Part shown: in pieces, positions 13,808-21,005 of the stretch
Layout of the letters: each line of letters starts with the position of its first letter
Position numbering within the stretch: the first letter of the stretch is position 1
Source of the DNA: Myxococcales bacterium UBA1238
Lineage (GTDB): Bacteria > Myxococcota_A > Bradymonadia > UBA7976 > UBA1532
Length of the DNA stretch: 22,055 nucleotides
Direction: 5' to 3'
Assembly (NCBI GenBank): GCA_002309015.1
Contig: DBWM01000045.1
Location: 30,321 to 52,375, forward strand
The notes under the pieces: model-generated
What the model saw: only the letters and a program-made list of their open reading frames with translations
Told to the model about the DNA's origin: nothing
The model's database searches: none
Translations under genes and position numbers: made by a program

Positions 13808-14173
13808 TCAGCGCCGACGAGACGAGTTTGAGTTGTTGTTTTGGGCAGCCGGTGGTTCGTAGCCGGGGATTTCAAAATCCATCTCGATGCGGCCTTTAAA
13901 CCGGGCGCCCTCGGCGAGGATCAAATGGGGGGTATGCACATCGCCGACCACGGTTGCGGATTCAGCGATTTCGAGGGCTTCTGCAGCGTTGATGGATCCG
14001 CGCAATTCTCCAGCAATTTCAACCTTTTGGGCTTCAACGTTGGCCGAGATGCGTGCGGATTCTGCAATTGAAAGTTGGCCTTCAAGGCGGATGGAACCTT
14101 CCACAGAGCCTTCGATGGTCAGATCTTCTGAACCGGTGATATTGCCGCGTATGGTTGTTTTGGGGCCGATCAT
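13808..14173 (-). CDS. Bactofilin, first of three
   Basis: Bactofilin of 121 aa. Core strands run from TTIRGNITGSEDLTIEGSVE to GDVHTPHLILAEGARFKGRI, followed by a short tail ending in NNNSNSSRRR. The open frame extends to a TTG at 14206, but the ATG at 14173 has GGAG six bases upstream and makes the usual bactofilin N-terminus, so it is chosen. It heads the operon and is preceded by a good promoter. A small inverted repeat (CCGTAA/TTACGG) sits in its leader. Confidence 0.9.
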   Translation of the reverse strand: MIGPKTTIRGNITGSEDLTIEGSVEGSIRLEGQLSIAESARISANVEAQKVEIAGELRGSINAAEALEIAESATVVGDVHTPHLILAEGARFKGRIEMDFEIPGYEPPAAQNNNSNSSRRR

Positions 14174-14186
14174 CGCGTTCTCCATT

Positions 14187-14201
14187 CCGTAAGTTTTACG
14201 G
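14187..14201 (-). promoter_or_regulatory. Small hairpin in the bactofilin leader
   Basis: CCGTAA (14187-14192) and TTACGG (14196-14201) form a 6-bp stem with a 3-nt loop, located between the predicted promoter and the GGAG ribosome site. It might influence translation initiation; this is inference only. Confidence 0.35.
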
Positions 14202-14214
14202 GTCAAAACAGGGC

Positions 14215-14244
14215 TACATAGGCCCAGGCGCGTGCGCTTGTCAA
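14215..14244 (-). promoter_or_regulatory. Sigma70-type promoter of the bactofilin operon
   Basis: On the minus strand, TTGACA (14239-14244, perfect consensus) is followed after 18 bp by TATGTA (14215-14220). Transcription would start a few bases later, leaving a leader of about 35 nt before the first bactofilin ATG. Confidence 0.6.
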
Positions 14245-14256
14245 CGGACCCGAGGG

Positions 14257-14889
14257 TTATGGGAGAGGGGTTTGTTGTGATTCAAAGCTGATCAGGCTAT
14301 AGCCGTGAGGAATAAATTGCCCGGCGGAATACGAAAGGCAGCGCATGGTGCTTTCGGTCGCCACCTGGAGCATGGGGCCCGCGCTGTCTGCCGGCGGTAC
14401 GGGCGCCGGATGTGAGGTGAGCGTGCGCGGTGGGGTCGTCAGCCAGAGCACAATGTGATAAGGCTTGGTAAAGAAGCTGTTTTGAATGAGCGAAGCTTGC
14501 TGGCCGAGGGCTGCGCCTTCTTTGGGCCAGGCGGCGTACCATCCCAGAATCTCAAGCTTTTCCCGATGCTGGGGCGGAAAGAATTCCACGATCTGCTTTT
14601 GGTCTTCTTTCCAGCTGCGCAGCAAAGATTGCATGAAGGCGTCGAGATCGTGAAAGTAATCGCCGCCATAATAACCGACGACGGTCACCTGATGGCTTGA
14701 GGAATCGGGCTCCCCTGTTTGAACGTGATGGCCGATCAGCAGGCCGCAGGCGACCTGATCGCGGTTCCAGCTGCCGCAAAAGCGGAGTTCATCGAGCACA
14801 TCCTGGCAAATGCGCACCGCAATTTCGGGCGTTTCGTCCGTTTCGGCGGCGTTTGCGGGCATTGAAATCAAAGGCGTTTGGGTATTCAC
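14257..14889 (-). CDS. Putative catalytically inactive JAB/MPN-fold protein
   Basis: Protein of 210 aa that aligns by eye with the JAB/MPN metalloprotease fold. QVACGLLIG (45-53) matches the first core strand, and ILGWYAAWPKEGAALGQQAS (114-133), followed by NSFFTKPYHIVLWL, matches the JAMM region. In active JAMM enzymes this reads GWYHSHP, then S and D before the FF. Here the two His are A119 and W121, the Ser is G129, the Asp is A132, and the catalytic Glu position is V46, so all zinc-binding and catalytic residues are missing. Such MPN-minus domains are scaffolds in other systems. It starts at GTG with AAAGGGG before it. The residues after about 155 contain Pro-rich sequence. The assignment rests on motif reading, not a search. 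Confidence 0.6.
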   Translation of the reverse strand: MNTQTPLISMPANAAETDETPEIAVRICQDVLDELRFCGSWNRDQVACGLLIGHHVQTGEPDSSSHQVTVVGYYGGDYFHDLDAFMQSLLRSWKEDQKQIVEFFPPQHREKLEILGWYAAWPKEGAALGQQASLIQNSFFTKPYHIVLWLTTPPRTLTSHPAPVPPADSAGPMLQVATESTMRCLSYSAGQFIPHGYSLISFESQQTPLP

Positions 14890-14894
14890 GGGGC

Positions 14895-14926
14895 CCCTTT
14901 AAGCACGGAATCGCCCTTTAAGCACG
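14895..14926 (-). promoter_or_regulatory. Duplicated GTGCTTAAAG motif upstream of the MPN-like gene
   Basis: On the minus strand CGTGCTTAAAGGG occurs twice, at 14914-14926 and 14895-14907, with a 19-bp period, immediately before the GTG start. The nearer copy contains the AAAGGGG that may serve as ribosome site. The arrangement resembles that before typA (5721-5750). Confidence 0.45.
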
Positions 14927-14948
14927 AAACCGATCGTGCGACAACCCG

Positions 14949-14984
14949 AATGCACAGGGTGAACGGCATTTTTTGTATGCGATT
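14949..14984. repeat. Possible single A/B repeat, copy 4
   Basis: TGCACAGGGTGAACGG followed by GCATTTTTTGTATGC resembles one A block and one B hairpin block (GCAT and ATGC pair around a 7-nt loop). It is degenerate and lies alone in the 202-bp divergent gap between the MPN-like gene and the giant lipoprotein gene. Nearby CTCAC (14995-14999) and GTGAG (15007-15011) form another short stem. No clear promoter was recognised here. Confidence 0.35.
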
Positions 14985-15091
14985 GCTGCAAACTCACTGG
15001 TTTTGTGAGGCGTTGCATGTAAAAATCGCCCGTCTTTTCAAGGTTCAGCGTCTCACCAAGAAGGTCTCTATCCCGGAAAGTTTCCAAAAGC

Positions 15092-18000
15092 ATGAAAACA
15101 CATCAAAAGCACAACAGGCATTCTGCCCGGGCGCAGTTTGCATTCAACGCATTGCGGTCTTTGTTATGCGCGTTCGCGGTCGCAGGTTGCGGGGAGGACG
15201 GCGATTCCAAACCTGCGGCGGGCATTTACATCGAGAGCGCGCTGCCGATCGATCAGCTGCAGCTGTTGATGAAAGTCGAGCAGGGCGACAAGAGAGTGGT
15301 GACAGAGAAGTCGCTTCCGTTGCACGAGGGCGATCTCTCGCAGGGGTACGCGTTACCGGAGTCGCTGTTTGAGCCGGCGCCCACCGAAGCGCAGCCTTTA
15401 TATCTCCATATCGTGGGCTCCGTTGCAGGCGAGCGGGTCTCCATAGTTGATGCGGTGGTCGATCCTTCAGCTTACCAGGGGCAAACGAGGCAGGCGATCG
15501 TGCTTTCGGAGCTCGCTGCGGGTTGTGATAAAGACGGCGACAGCTTTTTGGATTGTACGAACCTCAGGGATAAATGTTGCACGGCGGTGCCCGCAGAGTC
15601 GCGCGCGGCGTTTTCGGATTGCGTCGACAACCCCTCCCAGTTACCCGCCACAGCCAAACGAGATGCCAAAAAACGCGATCCATCAGCGGTGCACCCGTTT
15701 GTACAAGAAGAGAGCGCGAACAATTATTTCGTTTGCGGCAATGAAATCGATGACGACTGCAGGGGAGGCGATGTCGCCTGCGCGGCCAATATGGATGCTG
15801 ACGGCGATGGAGTCTTTTTGGCCGAGGATTGTAACGATGCCGATCCTTCGATTCCGGGAGTCGAGATCCCCGGCGATGGGATCGATCAGAACTGCGATGG
15901 ATGGGACGGCGCGGGTGAAGATAAAGACGGCGACGGGTATTTTGCAGATGATCCCGACCCATTATTAAAGGACTGCGACGATACAAACGATCACGTCCAC
16001 CCCGGATCTGCAGAAATCGTATGCAATCAAATCGATGAGGACTGCGATGGATCGGATCGCTGTGTGGACGATGATTTAGACGGCGACGGGTATCCTGCAT
16101 CTGCAGACTGCGACGATCACAATGCGGCGGTGCATCCAAACGGAGTCGAGCGCTGCGGCGATCAGATCGATCAGGACTGCAATGGATCGGACCTGCCCTG
16201 TGCGATCAATGACCGCGACGGCGATGGATTTGCCAGCGACGCTGAGGATCCATCCCTGCGCGACTGCGATGATAACGACCCCCATGTTTATCCCAATGCC
16301 CCCGAGATCTGTAACGATGGCATCGATCAGGACTGTAACGGGACGGATCGGACCTGTTTGGAAGGCGAGGACAAGGACAACGATGGTTACGCCGTACCCG
16401 ATGACTGCAACGACAACGATGCAACCATTCACCCCTTTGCGGCCGAATTATGCGACGGCATCGACAACAATTGTGATGGCATCGCAGATGAATACAACCC
16501 GCTGACCGCTTTGAATGAACAGGGCGAGCTCATCACTTCAAAGGCGAGCTGTGGATCAAACATCGGGCAATGCAAAGAGGGTCCCGTCGTCTGCAGCAAA
16601 GGTGTTTTCGTCGAGCTCTGTACAAAGCCGTCGGCTGAGGTTTGCAACGGGCTCGACGATGATTGCGATGGCCAGACGGACGAACCTGATTTCGGTCAGA
16701 CGCAGCTTGCAGATGAGGGCGTGCAGACATGCGGATCCGAGATCGAGCGCGGTGAATGTAAGCGGGGCCTTCTTTACTGCAAGGACGGGAGTTTAAGCGA
16801 TTGCCGGGGCGGGGTCTCTGCTTCAGCTGAAATCTGTGATGGATTGGACAACGATTGCGATGGCATCACCGACAACGGCGCCGATGGATCCCCTTTGAGC
16901 GAGGAATGCTTCACGGGCGAGGCTTCAAAGAAAGGCGTGGGCGCGTGTAAGGCAGGGCGGCGGACCTGTGTTTCGGGGCAGTTCGGGAGCTGTATCGGAG
17001 AGGTCCTGCCGAAGATCGAAACCTGCAACGGCGAGGATGATGACTGCAACGGCGCAACTGACGATCTGCCCGAGATTGCATGCTATTCGGTCGATCAAAA
17101 ATACATTGGCCACGGGCCCTGCAAGGCAGGTGCGCGCAAATGTGTTTCGGGGGAGTGGAGCGCTTGTTTGGGAGAGGTCCTGCCCGAGTCGGAAGTTTGC
17201 GACGGGGTCGATAATGACTGCGACGGCGTAGTCGATCAGTTGCAGGAGCCTTGTTATTCGGGCGCCGCTTCGACTTCGGGAGTCGGCCTCTGCAAGTCGG
17301 GTGTCAAAATCTGCGAGAACGGAACTTTCGGCGCCTGCCTTTTGGAGACGGTCCCCACCGATGAGATTTGCGACGGCCTCGACAACGATTGCGACGGGCA
17401 GGCCGATGAGGGTTTCGATCTCCTGAATGACAAGAACCATTGCGGTTCATGCGATCGCAGCTGCAACGAGGATCAAACCTGCTGCGGCGGGGTTTGTTCT
17501 TCGCTCAAAGACGATCAGAACTGCGGGGCCTGTGGATCCGTTTGCGGGGTGGGGGCCGATCATTGCGGTCTTCTGGAGGATCAATCGCTGGGCTGCCTTT
17601 GTGGCAATCAACCCGCCTGCGAGAACGGTTTGCGCTGCGTCGGTGGATCCTGCAAATGCGTGGAGCATAGGGATTGCGGCGACGACGCCTTATGTTGTGG
17701 TGGATCCTGCGTTCCAACCTCGGCTGAGACCCAATGCGAAGCCTGCGACGACGGCGGATGTGACGGCGAGCGCGCGAATGCTTGTATCGGGCGGCGGTGT
17801 TACTGCGGGTCGATCACCGAATGCATGGAAGGCACGCGGTGCATGGTATCTGCTTCCGATGAGGATCCGGAGTCCGAAGAGGGCAAATGCTTGGGCTGCG
17901 AGAGCGATCTCGATTGCGGGGAGGACGCCTTATGTTGTGGTGGCGCCTGTGTTCCTTCTTCGCCGGTCCATCAATGCGAGGCCTGCGGGCAGGGATGCGA

Positions 18001-20809
18001 TCTCGACCGGGCCGATCGCTGTTTAACCCGGGGTGAAGATCGGATCCATTACTGCGCCTGTGGCGAAGGCCCTGCCTGCGATGAAGGATCCTTCTGCTCA
18101 GCCGGAAAATGCATCGAATGCAGGCATTCACAAGATTGCGGGGGCGATAAGCCTTCCTGCGTGGAGGGTCACTGCAAGGCCTGCGATCCGTCAGATGAGT
18201 CGAGCTGCGGAGAAAACAAACTCTGCTGCAACGACATCTGTGTCGCAAAGGACGAGGAGCACTGTGCTTCCTGCAGCGATGCCTGCAACCCCTTAAAAGC
18301 AAACCATTGCGGCAGCGGCAACAATGGAGCCCAATGCCAGTGCGGGGATCAGCCCGCCTGCGGTGATCAGTTGTACTGCGACGGTACGAGCTGTGTCGCC
18401 TGCTTAAACGACGATCACTGCCCGAACGGGGTTTGCATTTCGGGCGTCTGCCAAATCTGTGACCCCTCAGACCACAAGGGTTGTGGAAGCGATCAGCTTT
18501 GCTGCAACACTTCGGGAGGTCTGGTTTGCCAGGAGACCGGCGATCTTTCGGTCCCCTGCGAATCCTGCAACAGCTATTGCGGTTTAAACAGCGACCGCTG
18601 CCAGAACAACCTTTGCCGCTGCGGCGAAAACTACGCCTGCTCGGGCGATGATGCCCCCTACTGCGTCGATGGATCCTGTGTCGAATGCCGCCACAACGGA
18701 GACTGCCAGGGCGAAAACAAATATTGCATCTCGGGCGAATGCAAAGCCTGCGATCCGAATGACGAGACGAGCTGCGGAGGAACCGGTCTTTGCTGCAACT
18801 TTGAATGTGTTGCCCTGAGCACGACCGTATGTCTGAGCTGCACAGAAGGCTGCTACAGCGCACAGGCTGATGGTTGCGGTCTTTATAACAACCAAATCCA
18901 ATGCCTGTGCGGTGAAGGTCCCGCCTGCGGTGAAGATCAATATTGTCTGGGTGGATCCTGTCTCGATTGCATCGAAAACGGAGACTGCAAGGGCGAAAAC
19001 AAATATTGCGTCTCGGGCGAATGCAAGGCCTGCAATCCGGCAATCGAGTCGAGCTGCGGTGAAAACAAACTCTGCTGCGACTTTGAATGTGTCGATCCCA
19101 CCGTCGATCACTGCGCATCCTGCGGTGATACCTGCAACCTGCCTCAATCAAACCTTTGCGTCACAGACCAGAACGGATCCCGCTGCATGTGCGGAACGCA
19201 TCCCGCCTGCGGTGTAGGTGAGTTCTGCAACGGTGAATCCTGTGTCGAATGCCTGAGCTCCGATGACTGCAAGGGCGAAAACAAATATTGCGTCGCGGGT
19301 TACTGCAAGGCCTGCGATCCGGCAATCGAGACGAGCTGCGGAGGAATCGATCTCTGCTGCAACTTTGAATGTGTCGCGCGCAGCGTGGAGCATTGTGCCG
19401 CCTGCGATGATGCCTGCAACTCCGATAAAACAAATCTTTGCGGCTTTGCAGACAACCGATTCCAATGCCTGTGCGGTGCAGATGCTGAATGCGGTGATGG
19501 ATTGTTCTGCATCGCTGGATCCTGTGTTGCATGCGGAACCGATCATCCCTGCGCGGGCGGAGAACTTTGCTGCGACGGGCAATGCACAGAAGAGAGCGCG
19601 AGCCATTGCGGAGCCTGCGGGCAGTCCTGTGATCCTGCAACGAGCAATGAATGCATCTCGGGCGCATGCAAATGCCATGGCGAAGCTGAATGCAGTGAAT
19701 CAGCGCCCTACTGTGGAACAAACGGCTGCGTCCAATGTCTGGATGCCGGTCAATGCAACTCCGATGTCGCCGACACCTGCAATGATTCAGGTCTCTGCGT
19801 CTGTGGAAACTCCGACGGACCTTGTACCGATGGTTACTGCATCGATGGTCAATGTAAGCCCTGCCGCGATGCAAAGGACTGCGACGGCGGAAAGCTCTGC
19901 TGCGATCATGAATGCGTTGCCAGCGACGACCAGAACTGTGGAACCTGCGGGAATGTTTGCGAGTCGGGCAAGGGGAGTTGCAATGGCACCGCCTGTAAAT
20001 GCGGAGACGGCTATCCCTGCAATGATGGCTACTGCGTCGAAAATACTTGTATCGAATGCGACGATGATCACCCGTGCGGAGATGAAAAACTCTGCTGCGG
20101 GCATCGATGCGTAGAAAACGACGACCAGAACTGTGGAACCTGCGGAACTGTTTGTGAGTCGGGCAAGAGCAGTTGCAATGGCACCGCCTGCAAATGCGGA
20201 AACGACGATCCCTGCAATGGAGATACGCCGTATTGCCTCACAATGGATCCTGCTTCAGGAACGGATGACGATCCAGCCGTCGATCGATGTGTGGAATGCC
20301 TTGATGGATCCCACTGCGCTTCAGGAAAATGCACCGATAACCAATGCCTGCTTTGCGACGTAGCCAACAACCAGGGCTGCCCCGCGAATGAAACCTGTCA
20401 GCTCACGGGTGATCCACAGACGCTCGCATGTATTTGTGGATCCGGTTTTGAGTTGAAAGATGACCAATGTGTCAACAAAGCTCCTGAATTGACGTGGATT
20501 GATCCAACACCTGCAAATACTGGTTTTCTGTACGTGCGTGGAAGCGAAGAACCTTTGGTCATCCTGAAACCCATCTGCAAAGATGAATTGCCCAACGAAA
20601 AACAGGCAACCCTTCCGGTCGAATATGAAGATATGCATCCGGGGAATCGACAAATCTGTAGCAGCTTCGATGATGACGGGACGCGGATGACTCTGAACAA
20701 AGACCGCCTGCCTGAAAGAGATATAAGCTATTACATTGTATTTACCTGCTCTGACGGTTATTCAAATGCAGAAGTTATAGAGACATTTGTCAAAATAGAG
20801 TCTCATTGA
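15092..20809 (+). CDS. Giant Cys-rich MopE-motif lipoprotein
   Basis: Surface lipoprotein of 1905 aa. The signal ends in a lipobox VAGC with Cys33. After an N-terminal domain (about 34-140), residues about 144-470 hold repeated MopE-type Asp-rich motifs of the form DxDGDGY...DCDD...CDGIDxDCDG, known in methanotroph MopE-like and myxobacterial proteins and probably binding calcium or other metals. Residues about 470-773 have further CDGxDNDCDG modules alternating with a GxCKxGxxxC segment. From about 780 to 1795 comes a Cys array, about one Cys in five, including 94-residue units (GENKYCVSGECKAC at 18709, 18991 and 19273). The last 110 residues form an Ig-like Cys-poor domain. A GGAAAG lies 11 bases before the ATG. 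It likely folds as disulfide-linked rods; the partner is unknown. Confidence 0.88.
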   Translation: MKTHQKHNRHSARAQFAFNALRSLLCAFAVAGCGEDGDSKPAAGIYIESALPIDQLQLLMKVEQGDKRVVTEKSLPLHEGDLSQGYALPESLFEPAPTEAQPLYLHIVGSVAGERVSIVDAVVDPSAYQGQTRQAIVLSELAAGCDKDGDSFLDCTNLRDKCCTAVPAESRAAFSDCVDNPSQLPATAKRDAKKRDPSAVHPFVQEESANNYFVCGNEIDDDCRGGDVACAANMDADGDGVFLAEDCNDADPSIPGVEIPGDGIDQNCDGWDGAGEDKDGDGYFADDPDPLLKDCDDTNDHVHPGSAEIVCNQIDEDCDGSDRCVDDDLDGDGYPASADCDDHNAAVHPNGVERCGDQIDQDCNGSDLPCAINDRDGDGFASDAEDPSLRDCDDNDPHVYPNAPEICNDGIDQDCNGTDRTCLEGEDKDNDGYAVPDDCNDNDATIHPFAAELCDGIDNNCDGIADEYNPLTALNEQGELITSKASCGSNIGQCKEGPVVCSKGVFVELCTKPSAEVCNGLDDDCDGQTDEPDFGQTQLADEGVQTCGSEIERGECKRGLLYCKDGSLSDCRGGVSASAEICDGLDNDCDGITDNGADGSPLSEECFTGEASKKGVGACKAGRRTCVSGQFGSCIGEVLPKIETCNGEDDDCNGATDDLPEIACYSVDQKYIGHGPCKAGARKCVSGEWSACLGEVLPESEVCDGVDNDCDGVVDQLQEPCYSGAASTSGVGLCKSGVKICENGTFGACLLETVPTDEICDGLDNDCDGQADEGFDLLNDKNHCGSCDRSCNEDQTCCGGVCSSLKDDQNCGACGSVCGVGADHCGLLEDQSLGCLCGNQPACENGLRCVGGSCKCVEHRDCGDDALCCGGSCVPTSAETQCEACDDGGCDGERANACIGRRCYCGSITECMEGTRCMVSASDEDPESEEGKCLGCESDLDCGEDALCCGGACVPSSPVHQCEACGQGCDLDRADRCLTRGEDRIHYCACGEGPACDEGSFCSAGKCIECRHSQDCGGDKPSCVEGHCKACDPSDESSCGENKLCCNDICVAKDEEHCASCSDACNPLKANHCGSGNNGAQCQCGDQPACGDQLYCDGTSCVACLNDDHCPNGVCISGVCQICDPSDHKGCGSDQLCCNTSGGLVCQETGDLSVPCESCNSYCGLNSDRCQNNLCRCGENYACSGDDAPYCVDGSCVECRHNGDCQGENKYCISGECKACDPNDETSCGGTGLCCNFECVALSTTVCLSCTEGCYSAQADGCGLYNNQIQCLCGEGPACGEDQYCLGGSCLDCIENGDCKGENKYCVSGECKACNPAIESSCGENKLCCDFECVDPTVDHCASCGDTCNLPQSNLCVTDQNGSRCMCGTHPACGVGEFCNGESCVECLSSDDCKGENKYCVAGYCKACDPAIETSCGGIDLCCNFECVARSVEHCAACDDACNSDKTNLCGFADNRFQCLCGADAECGDGLFCIAGSCVACGTDHPCAGGELCCDGQCTEESASHCGACGQSCDPATSNECISGACKCHGEAECSESAPYCGTNGCVQCLDAGQCNSDVADTCNDSGLCVCGNSDGPCTDGYCIDGQCKPCRDAKDCDGGKLCCDHECVASDDQNCGTCGNVCESGKGSCNGTACKCGDGYPCNDGYCVENTCIECDDDHPCGDEKLCCGHRCVENDDQNCGTCGTVCESGKSSCNGTACKCGNDDPCNGDTPYCLTMDPASGTDDDPAVDRCVECLDGSHCASGKCTDNQCLLCDVANNQGCPANETCQLTGDPQTLACICGSGFELKDDQCVNKAPELTWIDPTPANTGFLYVRGSEEPLVILKPICKDELPNEKQATLPVEYEDMHPGNRQICSSFDDDGTRMTLNKDRLPERDISYYIVFTCSDGYSNAEVIETFVKIESH
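18709..19554 (+). repeat. 282-bp in-frame tandem repeats
   Basis: The word GGGCGAAAACAAATATTGC starts at 18709, 18991 and 19273, spaced exactly 282 bp (94 codons). Flanking sequence, such as the downstream GAATGCAAGGCCTGC words, repeats with high identity, suggesting recent duplication within the gene. A shorter 195-bp (65-codon) repeat with GACGACCAGAACTGTGGAACC words starts at 19925 and 20120. Confidence 0.8.
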
Positions 20810-20824
20810 TCCATGACGGACCGT

Positions 20825-20876
20825 GATTGAAACCCGATCGCTTTGAGAAATTTGTTTACGGAATCGGGTTTCAATC
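20825..20876. repeat. Perfect 14-bp inverted repeat after the giant gene
   Basis: GATTGAAACCCGAT (20825-20838) is perfectly complementary to ATCGGGTTTCAATC (20863-20876), with a 24-nt loop. It begins 16 bp after the stop codon of the giant lipoprotein gene. There is no T-run after it and the loop is long, so a classical terminator is doubtful; a structured 3' end or processing site is possible. Confidence 0.6.
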
Positions 20877-20920
20877 CCGCCTTTGCGTAGATTAAATCAC
20901 CAAAATTCGGACAAAAATGT

Positions 20921-20950
20921 CGCGGTCGCCGTGATTGAATGACGGCCGCG
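20921..20950. repeat. Second hairpin in the gap before the last gene
   Basis: CGCGG (20921-20925) pairs with CCGCG (20946-20950), and inside it CCGT (20929-20932) pairs with ACGG (20942-20945), with a 3-nt bulge on the left arm. CCGTGATTGAA occurs both here (20929) and at the start of the preceding inverted repeat (20821). No function is assigned. Confidence 0.45.
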
Positions 20951-21005
20951 AGCAGATTGAAAGAACAGAAAACGTAGAATCATTTCTTCTGAACTGGAGT
21001 TTAAA

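Noticed and set aside
14171..14206. TTG start at 14206 for the first bactofilin
   Set aside because: ATG at 14173 has a GGAG ribosome site and gives the typical N-terminus; the TTG lies beside the leader hairpin and has none.
17814..19151. Long minus-strand open frame of 445 codons inside the giant gene
   Set aside because: It is the antisense shadow of the repetitive Cys/Asp-rich gene, rich in Arg, His, Ser and Cys with no recognisable domain.
20825..20876. Rho-independent terminator at the perfect inverted repeat
   Set aside because: The loop of 24 nt is too long and no T-run follows, so it is recorded only as an inverted repeat.
20957..20980. Promoter TTGAAA / TAGAAT before the last gene
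   Set aside because: The spacing is only 12 bp, too short for a sigma70 promoter.
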